Positions 11,031-23,952 of a DNA stretch of 64,000 nucleotides are shown piece by piece. The position numbers and the translations under genes are program-made. The stretch's first letter is position 1, and each line of letters opens with the position of its first letter. Below the pieces are notes generated by a model. It searched no databases and was not told the origin of the DNA. It saw nothing but the letters and a program-made list of their open reading frames with translations. Source of the stretch: Parus major (taxonomy: Eukaryota > Chordata > Aves > Passeriformes > Paridae); NCBI RefSeq assembly GCF_001522545.3, contig NC_031768.1, positions 80,075,769 to 80,139,768 of the forward strand, written 5' to 3'.

Positions 11031-14000
11031 CCAAGCTCTGACACTGCTCAGAACGATATATGAGTGCCCTCTAGCATAAATACATGGTGCTGTAAAGCCT
11101 TAGTGTTCTAAATCTGTCAAAGGCTTGCCCGTGCTACAAAAATTAGCTTCAATTATTCCACCTCAGTTAAGCTGGTCAAGGTTATAAAGCAACGTGTGAC
11201 TGCATGGGATGATCAGATTGGCTGCAGATGGTCTGCAAGTGGAAACTGTGGCTGCACAGATGTCATGGTACTAGTTTAATAATCTCAGCAACAAAGCTGC
11301 AATTCAGAACCAGTGCCACATCACTTATTCCAAATGTAAATCACCATTTAAGTCAAGTTATATGGGTGCCTTATTAAGGATAACAATTCATATCCTGAGC
11401 CAACACTGTGGAGGACACAAGGAACTAGATATTTCAGATAGCTTCTAAAGGGATAATTTTTCATGAGTTGAGCCCCACACTTCACTTATAAATCTGTAGG
11501 TCTCAGGTGAAACAGGAAATTACCATTTCATCCAGAAATACTTTTATGCCCAACTCACAACAAACCTGGTAGTTCCTAATGTGTTTTGCTTATCTTCATA
11601 TCACCTTTATTTGTTGGCTTCTAGCATTACTCACTAAGCATAATGGGAATTTCCACAAGATTTTGAGAGATATGGCTAAAGATGTGGTATAGCAGTAATT
11701 AAAACAACCCTGTATAAATAAAACACTTAGATGACATATAGAGATGTTTTTGTTCTGCACTCTATTGTATAAATCAGTTTTAAAGTATGGGCTCATTATC
11801 TGTTCCATAATATTTCTGCTGTGTCAGGTTCCACTGCAGTCACTTCTTGGGCAGATTTTCCACCTCTGGAAATTCCTGGAGGACAGAATGTGGCCAATTA
11901 CTAGACTAAGGACTATACAAACTGTAAGATCTAAAGTCATAAATATTTACACCACGAGAATTAGAACAGTATCACAAAGAATCAGGCCTCCTTAGGAGGT
12001 TACATAATTACATATGTTCATTTTTATTTGTACTAAAGTGATAAAAATCTGTCAAGTCTTTTTCTATAACATAATAAATGTGTGAATGCAACCTGACTAT
12101 CTAGAAAACAGAGCCTTTTTTCAGAGGAGGTTGTTGTAGGCAGGCCAGAATAAAAGCTTTAATTTAGAATTAATGAGCTCCATTTGTGCCAATACCCTTT
12201 CAGGAAATGTAAAGTTTAATTATACTGTGTCAGTTCCTAAAAGGTTGGATTTTCTTAGGTTTTTTGATGCACTCTGTGCTGTGTCCTCTTTGCTGGCCAC
12301 CAGGGAGGAGGCATCTTAATCACATGTCCCTTTCAAAATTAAACATTTTCTCTTTCTGTTTGCAATAAGTAATGAACAATGAGTCTCTATTGCCTCGCAA
12401 ATGAGAGAGAGATACTGCAAAGTGGAATTAAAATTAATTTTCCTTCTAGTTCTCAAATACACCCCTCTGGGTGTCCCAGCACCTCAAGCCACATGTTGAT
12501 GAGCGAGGGAGGGGTGCTGGACATGAAAGATCATCCAAAAAAAAAAAAAAAACACCTCAAAGAAAACAGTGGCTGAACATCTTCATCCCCCAGACATCAT
12601 TTGCAACACCAGTAATGACAGAATGTCTCATTTTCCGTATCTGAAGCTCCATACAAAAATCTTTCATGATCCTAAATACTTTGGGCAGCATATACATATC
12701 ACAGATAGGAAAATGGATGCAGTGAAAGATAAATACTCAGTTATTCCAGAAAGATCATAATTTATTTGACCAGGTTCAGCTTTCAATAGAAAGCCATTTG
12801 GAAAACTGAAAATCAGGCTTTGTTATTCTTTCACACCATTTTTTTAGATAATGTATTTTTAATAACTTTTCTATTCAGGAATAGCAGTTCCAACTGTACT
12901 TTATGCATTCAGCTTGAATTGTTGTACATCAATATTTTATCTTCAGATTTTTTTTCTCTGTTTTAACCTACCTGACTATATAAAATGGGAAGGGAGGGAA
13001 AAGGGGAATGAGAATGCTCACCTTTAAACAGCAGTGTTGTTTTACTTCTTGAAACAGCTTTTCTAGCAGGATAAAGTGAAATTGGTAAACAGATGTGAGA
13101 AATTAATTTAGTGTCAATTGCCAGGAAACAGTCAATCAAAATATCTTTTACTGCACCAATATTTATGCATGTGACTGCAGGTTCTATTGTAATAAAAGAT
13201 GGAATTTCTGACAAAACATGGAATATGAGTAATTTGTAAAATTAATTCATTTACCAAAATAGGCACATACAAGTAGCCATAAGACAATTCAGCATTCCTC
13301 ATAGGTAGCAAATTTATGACATATATATATAAGTCTATTTTAATAATTTGATTTAAACTGCTTACTATCTGTACAACTTGTCTTTTAAACCATACAGGTT
13401 AATGTTTGACTTTGGTTAAAGGGCTACATATCTGAGACAGAAACCTTCCACCTTTTCTCCCTATTTTATATCCAATTCCAGATGCAACTTTTATGGCTCC
13501 AGGTCTTCAAAGACCCTCAGTTCAAAGTTTGATTTTACAGGCAGAATTTTTGGCTCACAAATAGATGCATCATCCGTTTGGAGGCTCATTAGTATCCACA
13601 GGCTCAATTCTTGGAAGTCTGGCTGGGTAAAAAAATGGCTTAAATATGTAAAATGGATACCTGCATGTCTAGGACATAGTAACTGCATTTTTCTTCAGCT
13701 TTTAGGACAAGTTGGTACCTGCAGCATTGTTACACACTTGACTTTTCACAATTCCTGAGACAGATTGTTTTATTAATTAAAAAAAAAAAAAAAGTGATTG
13801 TATGCAGTGGCAGTCTAGTATTTATTTTACAATTGTCAGCTTTTCTGCTAAAAAAGCAAAAACATTAACATTCTGGTTTAGCTGACTTTTTTAATGATGC
13901 AACCTGACATTCTCACACCCCATGGCTGGGGCCGCTACGAGATGCTCAACAAACCCGCAGTACTTGGTGGCACAGGTGCAGCTACACTGACCACATCTCT

Positions 14001-15141
14001 CAGGAAATACATTTGGCTGCAGAATTTGGGAATGCTAATTTCCTGAAGATTATCCCCTTTACAGTTGCAGTGCATCAGATGCCTAATTAAGATTCGAATC
14101 TCTGTGTCCTATGCTTCAAATGCAGCAATAATAGTTTACAAAGATGAGATATTAAACTGAGAAAAGCCACAGCACATTACTCCAAGGAGTGGAAGCTGAG
14201 CAAATGAAGATTTCCCTGTAGGCTTTTCTGCAGGTCAACAACAGAAAGTTCTTCTAGTTTGGTATTTGTCTGGTTTCTTCCAGGAAATGAGTTTTCTGCT
14301 AAGCTACAGTAGCACAATTCCACAGCAACTGGTAACAGTTGTACCTGGCATCTACAGAGTTTACGTAGTTTTAAAATGTTTGATTTCAGAAATGGCATCT
14401 TCGTTAAAGGTTTAAAAGTCAGTGGTGCCTACCTAGTGGTACATAAAGGTTAATTTGCTGTGTCATGTAACCTGCATTATAATCTATCCAGGTATCTTCT
14501 GTTTCCATGAATCCATGTGTTTGATCTTCCCAAACTATGCAAGGAAAGGGCCACTGCAAGATGTTCCTTTAACAGTGATGCTTCAGTCACATCCAAAATC
14601 CTGCAAAGGTGGTGAACATAATGAATGAGGAAGCAAGGAATAGCAAGCAAGCAGGGTCAGGGTGAAAAGAAATGTCTGTGACTGATCTAGGAACAATTCA
14701 AGAAGCACTGATGCTTGACAACTTCCTCAGCAAGAAGTTTTATGAAAATCTGACACAGCATGAAGTTTTAATCACTTAGAGGTCTATGAGTTTTCTAGGG
14801 CACAAATTGCTGGTTTTACTTTGTGCCTTGTGTGCCTTGAATTTTGCTTCTTTACTGGCTACCTTGCCAAAAATGTCTAGTTTATTTCAGGATTTCTCTC
14901 TCTTTGGCCTTTGGTGACATCTTGTCTCCTTGACTTGACACTTGGTGAGGATCTTTTGTCAGAGTCATTAAGTCTGAGGCAGTTACTTTTTCATTTCTGC
15001 CAGGTTTCTAAGTTTTTTAATATATTTTAATGCCGACTATACTCAGACAAAGAACACGTAGCCTCATATTGGCCACTGTGAAGAAAATGAATTCTATCCC
15101 AGCCAAAACCAGAACAGAGGTTCATCCAGATCACAGAGACC
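11031..15141. other. Intergenic, nothing certain recognised
   Basis: AT-rich sequence with A-runs at 12537-12552 and 13779-13793. A less AT-rich, CpG-bearing stretch at 13890-14110 looks unlike its surroundings and might be conserved non-coding sequence, but this cannot be judged from one genome. No exon recognised. Confidence 0.55.
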
Positions 15142-15547
15142 AAGAGAGTTGGTGTTATTTATTCTGGAGAACAGAAGGTTCTAATGTGACCTTTTTGTGG
15201 CCTTTCAGTACCTAAAGGGGGCTACAACAAAATTGGTGAGGGACTTTTTATAAGGAAGTGTAGTAACAGTGCAAGGGGGAATGACTTCAGACTGAAAAGG
15301 AGTATGTTTAGATTAGCTATTAGGAAGACATTCTTTACTGTGAGGGTGGTGAAGCACTGGCACAGGTTACCCAGAGAAGTGGTGGATGCCCCATCCCTGG
15401 AAGGGTTCAAGACCAGGTTGGATGGGGCTCTGTGCAACCTGGTCTAGTGAAGGTGTCCCTGCACATGGTAGGGGGGTTGGAACAAGGTGATCTTGAAGAT
15501 CCCTTCCAACCCAAAGCATTCTATGTTTCTATGATGCTATGATTCTG
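15142..15547 (+). mobile_element. CR1 LINE 3' fragment, about 400 bp, well preserved
   Basis: Contiguous CR1 3' region. It reads GAGAGTTGGTGTTATTTATTC, TCTGGAGAACAGAAGG, CCTTTCAGTACCTAAAGG, GATTAGCTATTAGGAAGACA, CAGGTTACCCAGAGAAGTGG, CCCCATCCCTGGAAG, CAACCTGGTCTAGTGAAGG, CCCTTCCAACCCAAAGC and the ATTCTATGTTTCTATGATGC tail. It is the longest low-divergence + strand CR1 here and contains no RT domain. Confidence 0.97.
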
Positions 15548-17389
15548 TATTCCGTACCATGTGATATCTCACTCAGCAATGAACTAGGGAGAAGGTTAGT
15601 GGTGGGGCGGTCACTGCTTGATGGCTTTCTTGGCATCAGTTGGCTGGTGGTGAGAAATTGTTTTCATCTCCATCACTTGTTTTTCTTAACTTTTATTTCA
15701 TTCTGTTATTTTCTTTTTCATTACAAATTATTGTTATTGTTGATCTGGAGGCACAAATGAGTTGAAAAAACAGAGGCAATAAGGGGCAGTTAAACAAAAA
15801 AAATGCAACATTATGAGGTTTTTAACCTTTGTTTAATAGCAATGTCAGATTGTTTGATGGGTATATGTTTACTCATGGAAAAATTGTTGTGCTGCATTTT
15901 TTCATGTGAACACGCTACTAATTAATGTTAAAAGTCTGATCAAAATTTTTATTTTGCACCAATGTTTCTGGGTAACTACCCAAAAGTGATCTGTCATTAT
16001 GTCTCAGCTTGTCTTTTCAACTTCAGTCTATCAGAAAAGATTCACTGCCTGGGAAAGGTGACAAAATTGAGACAGCCTCAACATATAGTCACAGTGGAAC
16101 AGAAAGAGGAGGAATTCTGCCAGCAGCCTTGCTGATGAAATTGAGAAAGGAACTGAGCTGAGAGGAGAGGGAGCCAATCTCTAGATACGGCTACCCCAAA
16201 TGGATTATAAAAGCTCTTCATTTCAGGCAGTTCAGACAGTAACAAATCCAGCCATCAGAAAGCCTTAAGGGAAATTGACGAGTGGGGTTGCCTGAGATTA
16301 ATGAAAACTACACAAAAAGAGCAAATTGGCAGAAGTAAGGGTAAGAGTCTGCCCTTTTACAGGTCTCATAGTTATTAATATTAAGAATCTGACATTACAG
16401 TAGATGACTTTGATGTTCTAAGGTCTCCAAGGCCAAGAATTATGCTTCCTCCTCCTGTCTCCATCTCTATCCAAGTGCAGACATTAGACTAATGGAAAAA
16501 AGTGAAATGCTCTGTCTAAAAGAGGCTGATAATCAAAACACTCAAGAAGATATAGATAGTGATTGGAAATATTGCAAACTCTATGACCAGCATAATAAAG
16601 CAAGATGAGTATTTATCATGTTCACTAGATCTTCTCCATCTACCCATTTTATGTGCCTCTTCCTGAAGTGTTTATTCATCTGGCTGTATGTGTATATATA
16701 TATATATATCAATCATTTTAGGGTTTCCATCTCAATAAGCTCACATGCCTGGGTCACACCCCACACCCTAGCTGCAGTCTGCTGTGGCAATGCAGAGCAG
16801 TATACCTGGAAACTCAGTGTCTTGGGGCAACTGAGGGCCCCCGATGTGGCAAATCCTCTCTGCTGGTGCTCACATTCTCTGCTTGTTCAAAGGAAATACA
16901 AGTCCCAGGCAGTGCTTTGGGTCCTGGCAAGTGGAAACAGGGGCTGCAGCCTTAGCTCAAGCATTAATTTGAAGAGAACATAATTCCTATCTCCTGACAA
17001 AGCCAACACATGGGAATAGGTCCAACCTGCCACACAAAGCAGCATTGTACGACTCCTGCGAAGCTCCACCTGAGCTTTGATAGCACAACCCCACAAGACT
17101 TTGAATACAGACTTACCCACCACTGATCGAACTCATTAAAGAAAGCCAGATCTAAAATGGGATGTAATCAGTTAGTGGAAGAACAAGTTCAATATCCACC
17201 ATTGTAGTCTTCAAACCGCGGAGGCAGCTGCCAGCCCTGAGGTGTCCCGCTCTGCAGCGCCTCAGCTCCTGGCAGCAGCAGTGCTCCAGCTGCCTCAGCT
17301 CTGCCTCCTGGCATGCTCAGGGATGTCCCCGTGCTGACAAGATGAGCAGTTTAGTACCCAGCTAATTCTCAGTTTTCCTTCCCACACAG
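15548..17389. other. Intergenic, (TA)n and a GC-rich patch
   Basis: Contains (TA)n at 16691-16709 and a GC-rich patch with several CpGs at 17215-17335, just before an LTR end. A 121-codon open frame at 16618-16983 crosses the (TA)n run and is not recognisable. Otherwise nothing seen. Confidence 0.55.
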
Positions 17390-17502
17390 TTCAGTTTCTC
17401 ACTTTTCCACTGCCTGCTCCCTTCTCCCCACCCCTCCTGCTGTAGGGGCAGTGAGCAAGTGGCTGTGTGGTGTTTGGTTTCTGGCTGGGGTGAACCAACA
17501 CA
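17390..17502 (+). mobile_element. Bird endogenous-retrovirus LTR 3' end fragment
   Basis: The segment reads TTCAGTTTCTCACTTTTCC, then CTTCTCCCCACCCCTCC, then GGGGCAGTGAGCAAGTGGCT, GTGTGGTGTTTGG and GGCTGGGGTGAACC, closing in CAACACA. This is the 3' end of an LTR type common in bird genomes, recognised from memory. No 5' half of the LTR and no gag/pol/env is present, so it is a truncated relic. Confidence 0.7.
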
Positions 17503-19005
17503 TCCATGGGGCTTTATAGAAAGATAAAAAGCACAGGATCTTATGTCTCCCATTCCTGGCCTGCTGTGATAGCCAACATGTTACAAATGCACATGGTCAA
17601 AGGTTTCCTGTTTCTTAATAAATCCTGAACTTCTTGACGAATTGTGAAAGCTTCATCACAGCTTTTATGAGCCTTATACCTCAGGTCAAGAGTCTCATGG
17701 TTGGCTTGTTGTGGAAGTACAGCTAAGAATCAAGCTTAAGATTTAGAGGTGCAAGGTCTACAAAATCTATAAGATGTCCTCTGTGGTTTTATAAGTGCTG
17801 TCTCTTTTCATTTTTATATATTGCCTCTGTGTGTTCACACATCACAAGTAAACTTTGTGAATAGAAATGAAATAGCTGCAATTTGCATTTCTGTAAAGCC
17901 AAGTTTGATTTAAGAGATACAAAAATTGTAAGTACATCTGGATGCACATTGGTCCTCTGCTCTGAAAACAATAAAAGCATTTGTGATGTAATCTACTATC
18001 TAATAAAGAAATTAAGGAGGACAATAAAAATTTTAAGATTTGAACAGGGAGAAATTAATTTTAAAGTATCTCTTAGGTATTAATAAAGATATAAGGGATA
18101 ATCTTGCAGTGGGGATTCATAAAAAGATACTCTTATTAAGTAAATAATTGGAATCCAAACAAGTAAATATGTCAAATAGATGGAACTATCAGCAAGAAAG
18201 TGGTGGAGCAATGTGTTGAGATGATTAAAGAAGAAACATGAAATATAGGAAATAACATCATTAAATTTTAAAAAATTACACAAGAAAGACAACAATTCAA
18301 ATTCTCAAGAGAAACAAGAAGGTATTGTAGCTCTTCTTATGATTCTTTGAGCCAGCCTGCATCAACAATACCAAATTATCCCAGGCAGATGATATTTATA
18401 AGAGAGGAAATCATTGTGCCATACATTTTTGTGCAGATGGCACCAAAAATCACAGACATTTAAACCATGTCTCAGATTTGTATATGCTCATTGTCCACAG
18501 AATAGATACACACGGTGTACCTGCTTCCAAGAGCTCAAGTACAAATAGGTTGAAATTCTGGAACTGTGGGAGCCCTGCAGGGCCCCTTGAGCTCTCAGTG
18601 GGTGTGTAACTGTTATACAAGGGAGACACAGAAAATACAAAATCAACAACAATGCTTCTCAAGTATTTAAAGGTCATGAGGAAAAAATGTCCCCGAATAC
18701 AAGCCCGTTGATTTCAGAGTCATGAGATTCTTAAAAAAAAAATTAAAAAAATATTTTCTGATTTCTGAACACTGAAGGCTTCATAGAATTTTTTTCTTCC
18801 AACATTTGTCATCAAACAAAATCTGGAATATCTTTTTTTTTTTTTTAAAATAGGCAATGAAAATTCCCACAGGCCTATATGATTCCAGAAACTGGAGGCC
18901 CAGCGAAAACATTGCCACTAACTTGTATTAATTAGTGGCTTTCAGTGACTGTCCAAATTCAACTGTCATTTCTGAAAATATTGGCCTTAGTGCAACATAC
19001 AGTAC
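17503..19005. other. Intergenic, nothing recognised
   Basis: AT-rich unique-looking sequence with a T-run at 18832-18846. No exon or mobile element recognised. Confidence 0.55.
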
Positions 19006-19007
19006 TA

Positions 19008-19043
<36 letters not shown>

Positions 19044-19130
19044 TATAGTGTATATATATATATACACTATATATATATATATATACCATATATATATATA
19101 CTATAGTACATATATACTATATATGTAGTA
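19006..19130. repeat. (ATAC)n and (AT)n block with a perfect palindrome
   Basis: (ATAC)n at 19006-19035 passes into (AT)n. Positions 19035-19080 form a perfect 46-bp inverted repeat with 23-bp arms, centred at 19057/19058 and marked by GTG (19048-19050) against CAC (19065-19067). It could extrude as a cruciform and is prone to assembly and replication error. Confidence 0.95.
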
Positions 19131-19204
19131 TGCATGTGTGGTGTTATCTATATAGCTTGCTTAATACAAATATAGCCAATTTGTATGCAGCTGTCTTTGT
19201 AGGG

Positions 19205-19705
19205 ATGCTAAACCTTCTAAGAGAAGGAAAGCTTCTGCCAGAAAACTTTCTGCTCTGTGGACTCATCTCCATGGGCCAAGGTTCCTGCAAGGACCCAGCT
19301 CTGGCCCTAGCTTTCCACAGGCTGCAGCTTATTTCATAGCATATCTGCCCGCTCTGGGATCCTCCAGGGCTCCACCTGTACCTCCATGGGCTGCAGGGGC
19401 ACAGCTGCCTCACCATGGGCTGCACCAGGGGCTGCAGGAGAATCTCTTCTCTGGTGCCTGGAGCACCTCCTGCCCCTCCTTCTGCACTGACCTTGGGTCT
19501 GCAGGGCTGTTCATCTCATATATTCTCACTCCTCTCCCTCAGCTGTGCAGAATTTTATCCCTTTCCTCAAATATCTGATTACAGAGGCATCACCAACATC
19601 ACTGATGGGTCCAGTTTTGGCCAGTGGTATGTCCACCTTGGTGCCAGCTAGAACTGTGTGTACATGTGTGACATGGAGGCAGCTTGTGGTGTCTTCTCAG
19701 AAAAG
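19205..19705 (-). mobile_element. Truncated endogenous-retrovirus LTR-type element
   Basis: Read on the minus strand this matches, in the same order, the element that starts at 63198 on the plus strand. Shared words include TACCACTGG against TGCCACTGG, ACAGCCCTGCAGACC, AAGGTCAGTGCAG and AGGAGGTGCTCCAGGCAC. The remainder (GCAGCCCATGGTGAGG, CTGCAGCCCATGGAGG) is typical of this bird LTR family. The outer end is cut off near the AT palindrome at 19.0-19.1 kb. No retroviral genes are present. Confidence 0.8.
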
Positions 19706-20848
19706 GCAGTCCCCTCAGACAGACCTACAAAGTCACAAAACTAGGACAGATCGGAAAATGGAAAGCAGATGGCTTAGTGGAAGGTAGTGTTTTACATCAT
19801 AACTTATTAAGACATCTTCATAAAATGTAAGAAAGGACAGTTCATTTTAGACTCTTGGGAAGTACAAATCTTAGAATCAATCCACAGAACCAATCTACAG
19901 AGTGATTCTTTCATATTTCTTGGTGACTTTTATACAAAAGCTATAGGGTGAAGATCAATGAAAACCTCCCTCTTAGATTAAGTCTCAAGTGTATCTTTCT
20001 TTCCTTGGTAAAGAAGATAGAAATACCAAGGGGAAAGATTCAGCCTCTGAGCTGCTGAAGTGTACCCATCATTTAGCACATGAACCAATTCTGTAAGAAT
20101 TACCCAGTAAGGCACTTAAATATCCATCTGCCAGAGGCCAAACTTCCAACCAACAGCTGAATTTCTTTTTTACACCTTTTGTTGTGCCCACTTTTTGCAG
20201 TGACATGTAGGGCACCAGTGAATGACTGGCCTCAAATAAATCTTCACTAAAATCTGAGGTGGTCTGGCAGCCACAGAAATCATCACCATTGATTGAGTCA
20301 TTAGGCTGTCTAAGACTTCAGTCATTAATAAGACATTTTCTCATTCTCTTGTAACATTGACAACAAAAATAAGCCCTAACAAAGCAAGAATCTCAGGGCA
20401 GCAAGGCTGTATAAGAGCCAGAGAAGACTTTATGTGCATTCAGGGATCAGAAAAGCTAGAGTGGAATCTATTGAAGAACCACAAGCAGCTTTAGATATTC
20501 TTGAGAAAAGAATAATTGGTAGCTGAGGCAATATCAAGAACTTCCACTTTTCTTGCTCTCCCTCTGTTGCTTTTTTGATGGTTAGTGAGAATAGGGCAGA
20601 CTGAGTCCTGATGGACCTTTTTATATTATGCAGTGAAATGAAGACAGATGAAATCTTTTGTTGTTGGGGGGACAACAAGCCTCCAACCAACAGGAATCCA
20701 CGGTAAATGCAAATATTTTTTTGGCCTGCAGTACTGTGTGCTAGGAAAATTATTCTTCAGTAACCTTTTGGAGCCATGCAATATGACAATCTGAGTATTT
20801 ATATTGTAATTCTTAACATCATGTAAAATGTCCCAGTACATAACATGC
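19706..20848. other. Sequence between two LTR fragments, nothing recognised
   Basis: About 1.1 kb separates two minus-oriented fragments of the same LTR family. I see no primer-binding site beside 20849 and no gag or pol reading frame, so this does not look like provirus interior. Confidence 0.5.
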
Positions 20849-21260
20849 TGTGCTGGATTGATACTGGCTGACTGCCAGGTGCCCACCAAGCCACTCTGTC
20901 ACTCCCCTTCTCAACTGGATGGGGTGGGGGAGCAAATATGATAGAAAAGCTCATTGGCTGAGATAAGGACAGGAGCATCACCCAGAAGTTACTGTCACAG
21001 GTAAAACAGACTTCACTTGGGGAAGTTAATTAAATTTATTGCCAGTTAATAATAAAGTGGGACAGTAAAAAGTAAGAACAAATCTTAAAACACTTTCTGC
21101 CCATCTCTCTCTTCTTTCTAGGCTCAACTTCACTTCAAAATTTTTTACTTCCTCCCCTCAAGTAGTGCAGGGAGAAGGGGGATGGGGTTTGCATTCAGTT
21201 CATAGCACTTCATATTGGCCACTCCCAACTCTCCCAATGATGGCAGTATCTACTCTGAGC
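20849..21260 (-). mobile_element. LTR-family fragment (3' terminal part, truncated)
   Basis: Plus-strand reading begins TGTGCTGGATTGATACTGGC. It continues with GCCAGGTGCCCACCAAGCC, GAGATAAGGACAGGAGCATC, GACTTCACTTGGGGAAGTTAA and GGCTCAACTTCACTTC, then TTGCATTCAGTTCATAGCAC. I know this as the reverse complement of the 3' part of the LTR-type repeat whose 5' part is at 63198. Similarity fades after about 21260. The class is not assigned. Confidence 0.7.
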
Positions 21261-23791
21261 TTGTCTCCTTTTCTGCCTTTGGACTGTGGAAAACAAGGAA
21301 GACATCCCAAGAGAAGGATACACCTGTCTTAGGAATCCAGGAACAGTCTTTGGATATGATTTGACAGTGGATGTGGCAGAAACACACATGACCATGACAA
21401 ATAGCAGGCTGACCTTTAGGCAAAAATTTGGGTGAGGTGCATTATCAAGTGTTCTAGTAAGTCTGCCTACAATAAATAAAGCTGAAACCTAGAAAAGTTT
21501 AATTGAAAAAAGGTAAGGGGTATATCATAAACATGGAAAATTAGATAACTTATAAAAATTCACTTTCTTCTAATAATCCTAAGTTAACAGTAAATTCCGT
21601 AAGTATGTTTTAATTATATATACATATTTACTATTTTGAGAGAATATATTGATTTTTGCCAGGAATTATAGCTTTTCTGAGGCAGATGAGTTTAGATTTA
21701 TCTTTTCTTTTCCATATACTCTTAATGTCCTTTAACATTTGAATGGTTTGTCTTCCTTGCATCTTCCTTGATGGCCTTTTACAAGAAAAAGTGAGACATC
21801 AGTTTATGGTGGTTGTTTTTTATTAGGAGTCAGTTGTTTTTTTTCTTGGCTCTATTTTACCTTCCTCTATTTTATCTCTTGTCAAAAACAGTAACAGATA
21901 ATGAATGTGATTTTTTTCCTTTCCAACTGAGATTTTACCCAATTTCAGCCAATATTCATGCTGCAACAGTCCCCTCCAGATCATTTGGTAGAAGAGGTAC
22001 TGCCATTTCTAAATGACTAAAAGCATGTTAATCTTTTCATAACTCATTTATGAGGTTTCAGCTAGTTAATCTATAATAACACATTCTATCAGCCAACAAA
22101 TTGGTGTAAGTTTTGCCTTTGTTGCATTCTATTTTTTCCCCATCTTTGGCTCAATGGTTGTCCCGTTTGTGATCTGGACAGTTTAGACAGTTTGTGGTTG
22201 ACCCCATTACACTGATCTAATTGATGACCACTTGAATTTTGATGACAAAGCAGCTGTATTAATCATGTAACACATCTGACTTCTTTTACTACATTAGCCC
22301 TCTGGGAAATCCTTTAGCAAATTATATCCACATGTTAAGCTCCTCTGAACAATCAGTCCTGCTAAAGCCTTAGCCACCAAAATCCATTTCTTTTATTTCA
22401 AAATCAGTCTCTTAATTTCTAGCAACTTAGGCCTTTTCCCACCAGGTTATAACCAAATTACATGAACATTTCTTGCACAAAGAACAGTCATTTTAGTACA
22501 GGCAAGTGGAATTAACACAGAAGCTGTCAAATTATTTGAATTGTAAGTATATAACAGCAGCTTGCAAGCTTGAAAAGCTTCACTGTTCTTTCTTTTTCCT
22601 GTGTGCAGAAAATTACTTAGAATATTTAAGTCCATCCCTTCTTTGTGGCTTCTTCAGTGCTCAGAATTCTGCCTGACAGGAAGTCCTAGAAATAGACTCA
22701 TTAAAGAGAGATTTAGGAAGAACTGGGTTATAACTAGTGAAAACTGCCCATCTCACTCCACCAGTCAGATGTTAAGTGAATTAGAAAGAAATGGCAAAAG
22801 TACTGATTTCTTTAGGGAAACTTTAAGAATTCAATTGCAATAGAGTTTTGAAACTCACAAATCTGCTAATCCTTTACAGACCCACAGGTTGCTGTTGCCC
22901 AAACAAAAGAGCGTTTCTCAGTTGGTGAACCAACAGCCTGCTTATGTGGGATAAAATCTATTATTATTTATCTTTACACAATGAAGGTATCCCTAACAGG
23001 TGTTAATCAAAAGTTACAGGTCTTGTCTCACCAGATTTGTGGTATATTTACTGACTGCAATCAAGTATGAGGCCACAAAAATGTGATAGCAGTAAGTTTA
23101 CACATCTACTTTATTGCTGGATTTTATTTCAATTATAAGTGGCTCTAATACTTATTACTCTGTATTACAGGTTTCATAATGGAGCCACTCTTACAGGGGC
23201 ATTTGAAATAACAGGAATAATTCAGTACATCAAAATATTTTTTGAGACTTTATAGTGGAAATTTTTTTTTGCTGGTACTGTGGATAGTTCTCTGAACTTA
23301 TTTAGTTTTATTATTCCACCCACCAGAATCATAAAAATTGCATTAAAATGTTAGATCAGGGTATTTTGTGATAATGAAATGTCTTGTATGCATATGTGTT
23401 GTGTACAGTGAATCAGAAGATTATGAAATGTGTTTCAGGAAGTACTTGTGCAGCTAGGAAAGTGAACAATTTAACCTACTGCTGCACAATACAGTGGTTT
23501 TCTCAATAAGTCATGATGATGGAAAAACATCTCTATACAAAGCATACAAAAAAGAAATTATGACACAGTAAGTGATCTACCACGGTACATTAAAATGCTG
23601 ACTTTAGCTCCCACTGTGCCTCAGCAGCAAGAAACATTGTGGGATTTTTCAAAAGACATTCTCATGACATAGATTACTTCATAAGGTTTTCCTTCCTGCC
23701 CTTGTTAAACTATAAAGGATGCTGCTGCCTCATTGTCTGCCCTTGGGGCTCAATCCACCCACACAGCTCACAATGTCTGGATCCCACCAGG
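21261..23791. other. Intergenic, nothing recognised
   Basis: AT-rich sequence without recognisable coding, RNA or repeat features. Confidence 0.55.
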
Positions 23792-23952
23792 TCATAGAAT
23801 GATAGAAGAATTTAGAACATTAAAGATCATCCATGTCTAAACACCCTACCATGAGCAGGAAACCTCCCACTGGACCAGGTTATTCAGAGCCCAATCCAGC
23901 CTGTCCTTGAACATTCCCAGGGATGGGAAGTCCACAACCTCTCCGGACAACA
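23792..23952 (-). mobile_element. CR1 3' fragment
   Basis: Starts with the reverse-complement CR1 tail TCATAGAATGATAGAAGAAT. It continues with ACTGGACCAGGTTATTCAG, GCCCAATCCAGCCTGTCCTT and CCCAGGGATGGGAAGTCCAC. 5'-truncated. Confidence 0.93.

Noticed and set aside
14091..14100. GATTCGAATC, resembling a tRNA B box
   Set aside because: No A box or foldable cloverleaf at the right distance upstream, so it is not a tRNA or tRNA-derived SINE.
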